Origin: Spirometra erinaceieuropaei
Lineage: Eukaryota > Platyhelminthes > Cestoda > Diphyllobothriidea > Diphyllobothriidae
NCBI GenBank assembly: GCA_902702965.1
Contig: CACRXP010000549.1
Coordinates: forward strand, 150,898-214,897
Reading direction: 5' to 3'
DNA: 64,000 nt
Each line of letters begins with the position of its first letter. Position 1 is the stretch's first letter. A program made the translations under genes and the position numbers. Positions 57,886-64,000 of the stretch are shown here, piece by piece. Under the pieces are notes generated by a model. It was not told where the DNA came from, searched no databases, and worked only from the letters and a program-made list of their open reading frames with translations.

Positions 57886-59030
57886 AGCGGACTGGTTCTG
57901 ATAAAAACTTCTTACATAATCCTATTCCAGGAGCATCGAGTTCGCGACTGTAATTCTGCTCCACAAACAAATACCTTTGTCCTATATTTGTGAAAATCAT
58001 GAAATAGATCCATCGTATTCCATCCTCCATAATTATATTTTAGGGGATATTGGACGGGTCATATTTAAACTTTTAAACGATAAACATTCATAGGTTCCCA
58101 TTCACACTAAAAAAGTGTTGTGTAATGCCCAAGGAAGCTTTTGGCGAGGCCCTGCATGAAGTAAGTGATTATATTTTCGAATTTACAAAATTTGTAACAC
58201 TACTGCCTAAGATCCATTTGCTTCAATCATGGCACGGGGGTTTATTTGTTTTTTAGAATTTGTGATGGGGCTGATGCGGCCATTTCTACGTCTACTCGAA
58301 AACGCAGCGTGCCAATGTAAGTCTTAAACTCATCAACTCCTAATTTTCATTTAATTCCTACCAGGAACACAATGAACGTTCCGCAAATGGAGACAGTAAA
58401 AGTATTGACCATTTAATTTATTAGCCAGTAAATGCTTCTACCCCTGTCAGACAAACTTTTAGGCCATAAGTACTGAACAAGAGCGAAATTGTCTAACATT
58501 TAAGTGGTGGAGTCATTAAGCCTTGGCAATTTCGGGAGACTGCTTCTAGCCACTGATGGTGTTGGTGAGTATTCGCTTTCCAGATGACTGATTGGAAGTT
58601 TAAAATTAGGATAAATCTCAGTACTTTTAATACTTATAGTACGATTTCAAGGTGAAATCGTACCGAATGCCTAGTAATAGACCATTGACGAGCACTCAAT
58701 TAGTGATTGTCATTATACTAGAACTGAAATGTACAAATTTATATAACACGTCTACTTGGCTGTGAATGGCTTAGCAGCGAATGATATAAATCCTCATAGT
58801 GTGTTCTTCTTTCGAATTTGAGCGCAATATAATTCCGAGGATAGACTTACTGTGAATGAAGTAATCACATCATGGTCTCAAATAACGTAAGGAATCGCTG
58901 TAGGGAATAGTACTGGAAATTCACGTTGCTGATTGAGGTTATCGTCGTTTGCTAACAACAGCGTCAGGAAATGTGTTCTGACAATCTATTTCGAGTTTCT
59001 TCGGTCGAATGCTCCCAGAAAGTGGACATC
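57886..59030 (+). repeat. 2.05-kb tandem duplication, unit 2 (shorter)
   Basis: Aligned blocks stop near 59030, about 900 bases short of the unit 1 length. Contains the partner of gene Y exon 1 (58087-58160) with a stop upstream, so probably broken. Other sequence is intron-like. An acceptor-bordered frame at 59096-59155 (IIDLQPRILKDPTREPDSGQ) beyond its end is a weak exon candidate. Confidence 0.65.
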
Positions 59031-59298
59031 TTTTAAGAGTGTAATCAATAACTAACGTCCGTCCAAAAAATTCCTTCCCATGCAGACATCATAGACTTAC
59101 AGCCTCGCATTCTGAAAGATCCTACGCGGGAGCCAGACAGTGGACAGCAAGTTTAAAGGGTGAAAAAAGAGGTGGCAGTATGCGCCTCTGAGGAAGCGAT
59201 TTACATTATCATTATGACTGTTTTCACATTTACCTCGGACGACGCACACTTCATCTTTGCGAGAGAGCAAACCAGCATTGCGGTGTTAGAAGCATTAT

Positions 59299-59523
59299 TC
59301 AGAAACTTAGTGTTCGAACCACGCCTTTTGCCAGCAGCTGTTGAGAAACGCGGGTTATCAGGTGGACGGGCAGAATTGGTGAGAGCGCACAGTCCTGTCG
59401 AACGACGGAAGTGAAATCAAAGGAGTCACTCTTCTCGTCTTTTACACGGACTGTAGTCCTTGTTGTGTTAGAGTAGGCCTGAAAAAGGAATGACTGCTTC
59501 GATTGCACAAAGTATAACAGCAT
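59299..59523 (-). pseudogene. RTE-like reverse transcriptase fragment
   Basis: The minus-strand frame contains AYSNTTRTTVRV, then SDSFDFTSVVRQDCALSPIL. This matches the conserved non-LTR RT block in which a YxxTxxxVR segment precedes SxxFxxxxGVRQGCxLSP. Here GVRQGC has become VVRQDC. No FADD-box or endonuclease remains, so only a scrap of the RT palm region is present. An overlapping minus frame at 59468-59737 may be its frameshifted upstream part. Inserted beyond the end of the third duplication. Confidence 0.6.
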
Positions 59524-59739
59524 AGGCCACTACAGAGAATCCAAATTGCGCAGAATCACTCGCATAGGCGAAACAGGTAATGTACCTTTGATAGTCATGA
59601 CAGTGTAGCTTCCGAACTCGATAAGGGTTCTGTGGCAGTGATCTCACACGAGTCCTTATGGACTGCCTAGGACGGAACGTCGGGGACTTGAGCACTCTGT
59701 CTAGTCTGCGAATCGTTAGGGTCGTCTTTCCAAACATTC

Positions 59740-60560
59740 ATCATCGAATATCAATCTTCAGACACACGATAAGACGCGTAATATACCAATGTTTATTTTA
59801 GGAGGGGGTATAAGGACGTAGAACGAGGAGCAAAAAAGGGGATCAGTTAATCCAGCGAGACGTTATCTTCACAGTTATCCCGGGAAGGTGGAGTTGGGAG
59901 CTGCCACTGGAAAGGGAGAGTCGTTTTCTTCGCGCCCCTCGACTGGAAACTAGCAGCAAGAAAAACATTGTCCAGATGCCAGACACCCTTAGCGCTCTTG
60001 TCTATTAAAACACAACCGTTCATGTCTGTACGCTACACAGTTTTTGATAATTTGCACGAGGAGGGATTCTACAATGCCGTTCATGTGAACCTTGAAGAAG
60101 TCGAAGCCGCCGAACATAAGGACTTGCAGATTCATCGCGGCGTATCTTACTGACCTGACCCGCATGATGATTAATATTCGGAAATGTGCATTTCCCAGCT
60201 TTAACTTCCTCGAAGTGAGGATTAATAATGCCACACCATGTCATCACTTAAAACCGTTCAAAAGCGTGTGCGCGCGTGTCACGGTACAAGCGAGTGCGAT
60301 TATGAAAGGCAACTGCAAAAAATATACCATGGTGGCACTTACACACCAACCTATTACCTTTCCCCAAGGTCAAACCAGTTACAACGTTGGTTCAACTTGC
60401 GAACGGGGCGTCTGTTTCTGCCAATAAGTCCAGAAGATCATAAAACCTGTCACCTCAAAGAACTGAACAGCACAGTTAGATTTCCCCTGATGTTTCCGGA
60501 TTTTTATCGTCCGAATTCTCACCTCGGTTGGGCAAGATGTGTTTAGTTAGCCCCACTCGA
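59740..60560. other. GC-richer patch with overlapping ORFs, unassigned
   Basis: Open frames on both strands (plus 60092-60427 and 60238-60546, minus 59989-60247) overlap. The plus frame 60238-60546 reads ERQLQKIYHGGTYTPTYYLS then RSNQLQRWFNLRTGRLFLP, which is protein-like, but no motif is recognised. The composition and the neighbouring RT scrap suggest mobile-element DNA. Confidence 0.3.
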
Positions 60561-60576
60561 TGGACTCAATACTGTT

Positions 60577-60665
60577 GGGATTAAGGTTACGGGTTAGGGT
60601 GAGAGGTCATGGTGAAGGGTTAGGAGTTAGGGTTAGAGCTTTGGTTAGGGTGAGGTGCTAGGGCA
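60577..60665 (+). repeat. degenerate interstitial TTAGGG-like tract
   Basis: Several units of GGTTAGGG and close variants (GGGTTAGGGTGAG, GTTAGGGTTAGAG, TTTGGTTAGGGTGAGG) over about 90 bases. Orientation is opposite to the tract at 7320-7365. Too degenerate and internal to be an active telomere. Confidence 0.7.
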
Positions 60666-61027
60666 CCTATTTGCCAACCACCTAAAGTACAATTGCGCAT
60701 TCTCAATGGCTCTGCTTTTGCATATACCTATTTGACCTCGTCGCCCGTCTGTTCCCGGGCTCCACCTGTAAAGGCCGTATTAGCACTGGTCCCATATTTC
60801 AGGTGGCTGCGGGTTGTTTACTTCAGATGGGGCCGCATAACTACATCTATCTTATGGTTAGCTGACAATGTGGGGGTCGAGTCTGACGGGTTAATAAGAA
60901 AACAGTATGCGCCTATCATCGGGCAGGCAGATCAAACAGTAATAATTTGATCGTATCTTATATGGTATACAGTTTTTGGTCTGGACGAATTAGAGAACTT
61001 TCTAAGCCTCTGGTAAGGTCTTCTTCA
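60666..61027. other. unassigned DNA
   Basis: An 85-codon plus frame (60693-60950) has no recognised feature. Nothing else seen. Confidence 0.35.
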
Positions 61028-61950
61028 TAGAGTAGGTGGGCTAACTCATGAAATGACAACCGAACTTCCGAAATGCGTTTTCGTTTCGACAAGATTAATT
61101 AGGTAGGGTTGTAAAACTAGTCAGCCTGCAATATAATTCTATAATATTTCAGTTGCCCTAAGATTCCGGCTTTCGAACGAATTTTCTTCCGGTTGCATGC
61201 ATAAACTGCACTCTGTAAAAAACGACTACGTTAGTAACATAAGTTTTTCTCATTGATTTTTGATGCCCATAAATGTCCAATTATATTTCATGCACAATCT
61301 TTATAGAACTATTCATTCCTCTGCTCATGCGGTAGAAAATTATGTCTTCTTCCAATCTTCTATTTGAAGGAAGGGTATAATTCGGTTTTCAAAAAGCGTT
61401 TTCAAATTCTCGAATAATTTTGAACCCTCTCTACCGTTACAGTTGGATTCAGGGTTTCCAAAATACAGGCCGTATATTTTCCGCGTACGAAAACCCACAT
61501 GTTTCTCTACGGTAATAAAGGGAGTTCATATAAGGTTCATGAAATTTAGCGGTGGATTTAATCGATATTGTTAACTTTACAAGCTTCATTGGTAAATGCA
61601 GAGATATGGCAATTTATGAACCGCCATTTCACGTTATTTAAAAGCCTAACAATTAGAAGCTTTTTGAAAACCGAATTATGTCCCTCCTTCGAGTAGAAAA
61701 TTAAAAGAAGACGTAATGTTTTTACCGAATAACTAAAATAAGAAATATTGTTATGCATGCTTTCCATGAAATATAATTGAACTTTTAAGGGAATCGAAAA
61801 TGAATGAGAAAAACTCATGCTAATAAAGTAGTCGTTTTTTACGATGTGTAGTCTTTACATGCAGCCGGAAGGAAATTTATTCAAAAGCCGGCATCTTAAG
61901 GTAACTGAGATATTATAGTATTAGTTTGCAGGTTGACTAGTTTTACGAGG
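61028..61950. mobile_element. foldback MITE, subfamily A, copy 6 (right end lost)
   Basis: Left end TAGAGTAGGTGGGCTAACTC with a well-preserved left arm. The right arm is recognisable to about GGTAACTGAGATATTATAGT and then breaks off before the terminal 28 bases. The spacer contains TTTCCGCGTACGAAAACC, a palindromic word also seen in other A copies. The minus ORF 61558-61818 is arm sequence. Confidence 0.8.
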
Positions 61951-62079
61951 TTTACTAAAATAACACGTTCTGATAAAAGAGAAGGAGATGAAGACGTGTC
62001 TGCTAGTACAGTAGTTTCAATAGCCCGGTGTTTTGGATTCCCATCCGAATCACTCTTCAGACATGGCGTTAATTCCTTC
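61951..62079. other. short spacer
   Basis: About 130 bases between two subfamily A elements. No feature. Confidence 0.5.
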
Positions 62080-62993
62080 TACAGCAGGTAAGCAAACTCA
62101 AAATATGTCAACCGAAATTCCGAAATGCGCTTTTGTTTCGAAAATATTAATTAAGTAGGGTTATAAAACTAATCAGTCTGCAGTATACTTATATAGTAAT
62201 TCAGTAACATCAGGATTCGACTTTCGAACGAACCTCCTCTCAGCTGCATACAAAAACTATACTCTGTAACAATGACTACTTATGTAGCACGCATTTTTCG
62301 TATTGATTTTCGATGCCCCTCAAAATCCAATTATATTTCACGAAAAACATGCATAAAAATATTCATCCTTTTGCTCATTCGGTAATTATGAGACTTTTAA
62401 ATACCATGAAATGGACGTTCATAAATTGTCATTTACCGACGTGGATTGCAAAGTTAACAATATGGATCAAATCCAGTGCTAAATTTAATGAACCCCATAT
62501 GGTCTGCTTTCAATACCGTAGAGAAATTTGTGGTTTTCCGTACGCGGAAAGTACATATCTTGTAGTTTGGAAACCCTGAATGCAAGCGTGACGGCAGAGC
62601 GGGTTTACAATTATTCGGGAATTAAAAAGTTTTTGAAAACCGAATAATATCCTTCCTTCGAGTAAAAAATTAGAAGAAGACGTAATTCTATACTGAATGA
62701 TTGGAAGAATGAATATTTTTATTTATTTTTTCCATGAAATATAATTGGACATTTAGGGGCATCGAAAATCAACGATAAAAATTTGTGCTACTTAAGTAGT
62801 CATTTTTTACAGAGTGTAGCCTTGCATGCAGCGGGAAGGAAGTTCATTCAAAAGCTGGTATCTTAAGATACCTGAAATATTATAAAATTATGTTGCAGGC
62901 GGACCAGTTTTACAACCCATTTAATTAATCTTTTCAAAACGAAAACATTTCGTAATTTCGGTTGACATTTCATGAGTTAGCCCACCTACTCTA
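62080..62993. mobile_element. foldback MITE, subfamily A, copy 7
   Basis: Left end TACAGCAGGTAAGCAAACTC and right end GGTTGACATTTCATGAGTTA then GCCCACCTACTCTA, both at TA. CTACTTAAGTAG is intact in the right arm (about 62789-62800), and the left arm has CTACTTATGTAG. Only about 130 bases from the previous A copy and in the same orientation of its asymmetric spacer. Confidence 0.85.
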
Positions 62994-64000
62994 TCTCCAT
63001 TAGTAAGGACGCTTTCGAAATCTCCCTCCCTGTACGTAATTACAGTTTTCTCCTTCATAACACGTGGTCTTATGAAGTAAGACAACAAACGTTGGGCAAT
63101 TACGAGGACAAGCAGCTACTGCACCAAGAGTCTGCAGAATCCATGACGTCTTTTTAAAAAACATGTGGTACTACTTTATTTGAAGAGCATAGTCAGCGCA
63201 CTTCGTTCGTGGGGGGTGGATCACACACACCTTTTTGTAGTCTACAATTGAAATAGCTAAGCGTGCTCGGCCGCGTATATAGTCGATTAGGCTTAGGATG
63301 TGGGCCTCATTCTAATATCGGACAACTCTACATTCCCTGATACGCTCGCAACGGTCAACCGACTTGGCGAAACAATACTGACAAAGATTCATCAATCTTG
63401 TAATGCTTTCCTGGCGCGCAGTTGACAAACGATAGCCTCCTCACAACAAAAACAAAGGTAACACAAATGAACAAGACCAGCTGGTGTCCGGAAGTCCTCC
63501 TGCTGCGTACCGTTCGCATCCACCCAGTCTTCAAGTGTCAGACCTTATCTCCAGCTTCAGATAGCAGTCTACTAACAACAACAAGAAGTTTTTTTCCGGA
63601 GCAGAGCTCACTCCCGCTACATATGCGCCAGCCCTCTCGCCTACAACTGCCTACTGCTCCTACAAATTAAGTTCACTCGTCGTGAAAAGTCATATCCTGT
63701 GGCCCATCTTATTTAATTAAATCATTAGCTAGACTTGAAAAAGCTGTTTTTAACGTGTGCAGGTATGCTGGCCCATAAACGGCGACTCTGATGACGATCA
63801 GGCCCTTGCAATACGACGGAAGGAGACAGGGGGGAGGTGGAGAAGGGCTGCCATCCGTTCGATTATTCGTCAACACTGCAATGGTGACGCATCCCTGACC
63901 ACCGCGTACACCCACACACGCCTCAAAACCCAGCTCATTGCTGTTTTTGTGCTCCTTCAAACCTATCCGTAAAAATTGCAGAAATGGCAAATCCAACTGG
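62994..64000. other. right-end DNA, unassigned
   Basis: Contains an 82-codon plus frame (63422-63670, Ser/Thr/Pro-rich) and overlapping frames on both strands at 63709-63996 in a GC-richer patch. Neither has a recognised domain or border. The last 150 bases look repeat-like (ACCACCGCGTACACCCACAC) but no second copy is present here. Confidence 0.35.

Noticed and set aside
3711..62993. Repeated modules as a CRISPR array
   Set aside because: Repeats are ~1 kb dispersed elements with inverted arms, not short regularly spaced direct repeats, and the genome is eukaryotic.

Overview
The window looks like a eukaryotic, intron-rich and transposon-rich genome segment, with two runs of N (32222-32739 and 47877-48080) typical of a draft scaffold. 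There are no operons, no Shine-Dalgarno-led gene chains and no long ORFs. The best organism clue is the Penelope-like retroelement at 27.2-28.4 kb, whose RT (YVDD) and GIY-YIG endonuclease wording resembles, from memory, copies common in tapeworm genomes. With Merlin-type DNA transposons, an RTE-like RT scrap and a candidate 34-bp intron, I infer a flatworm, most likely a diphyllobothriidean tapeworm. That assignment is inference, not proof.

Left third (1-31 kb): mostly gene-free AT-rich DNA filled with mobile elements. It holds a large family of TA-flanked foldback elements (~1 kb, long inverted arms), an unrelated ~780-bp foldback element (6500-7278), two decayed Merlin transposons with TIRs and target-site duplications (9520-10309, 24480-25262), a repeat family here called R1 lying near the Merlin copies, a possible MULE transposase scrap, a tRNA-related SINE candidate, a 0.65-kb tandem duplication carrying a foldback element in only one copy, and the Penelope-like element with a well-formed hammerhead ribozyme motif at its 3' end.

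Middle and right (35-59 kb): three consecutive direct tandem duplications, with units of about 6.0, 2.45 and 2.05 kb, overlie plus-strand split genes. Exon-like segments were found by open frame, AG/GT borders and conservation between duplicate copies. The best-supported chain is four exons (54862-55019, 55163-55212, 55323-55510, 55753-55816) with matching phases at every junction and a stop codon, the 3' end of a gene I call gene X. Upstream exons of the same strand lie at 35.5-50.1 kb. In most duplicated exon pairs one copy is open and the other is broken. A second plus-strand gene (gene Y) may start after 55.9 kb. I could not identify the family of either protein.

Right end (59-64 kb): an RTE-like RT fragment on the minus strand, a degenerate interstitial TTAGGG-like tract, two more foldback elements and unassigned DNA.

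The most interesting items are the foldback family (13 copies or large remnants plus a lone 28-bp end at a duplication junction, nested insertion, a conserved 12-bp palindrome in the arms), and the serial tandem duplication of exons inside one gene with complementary decay.
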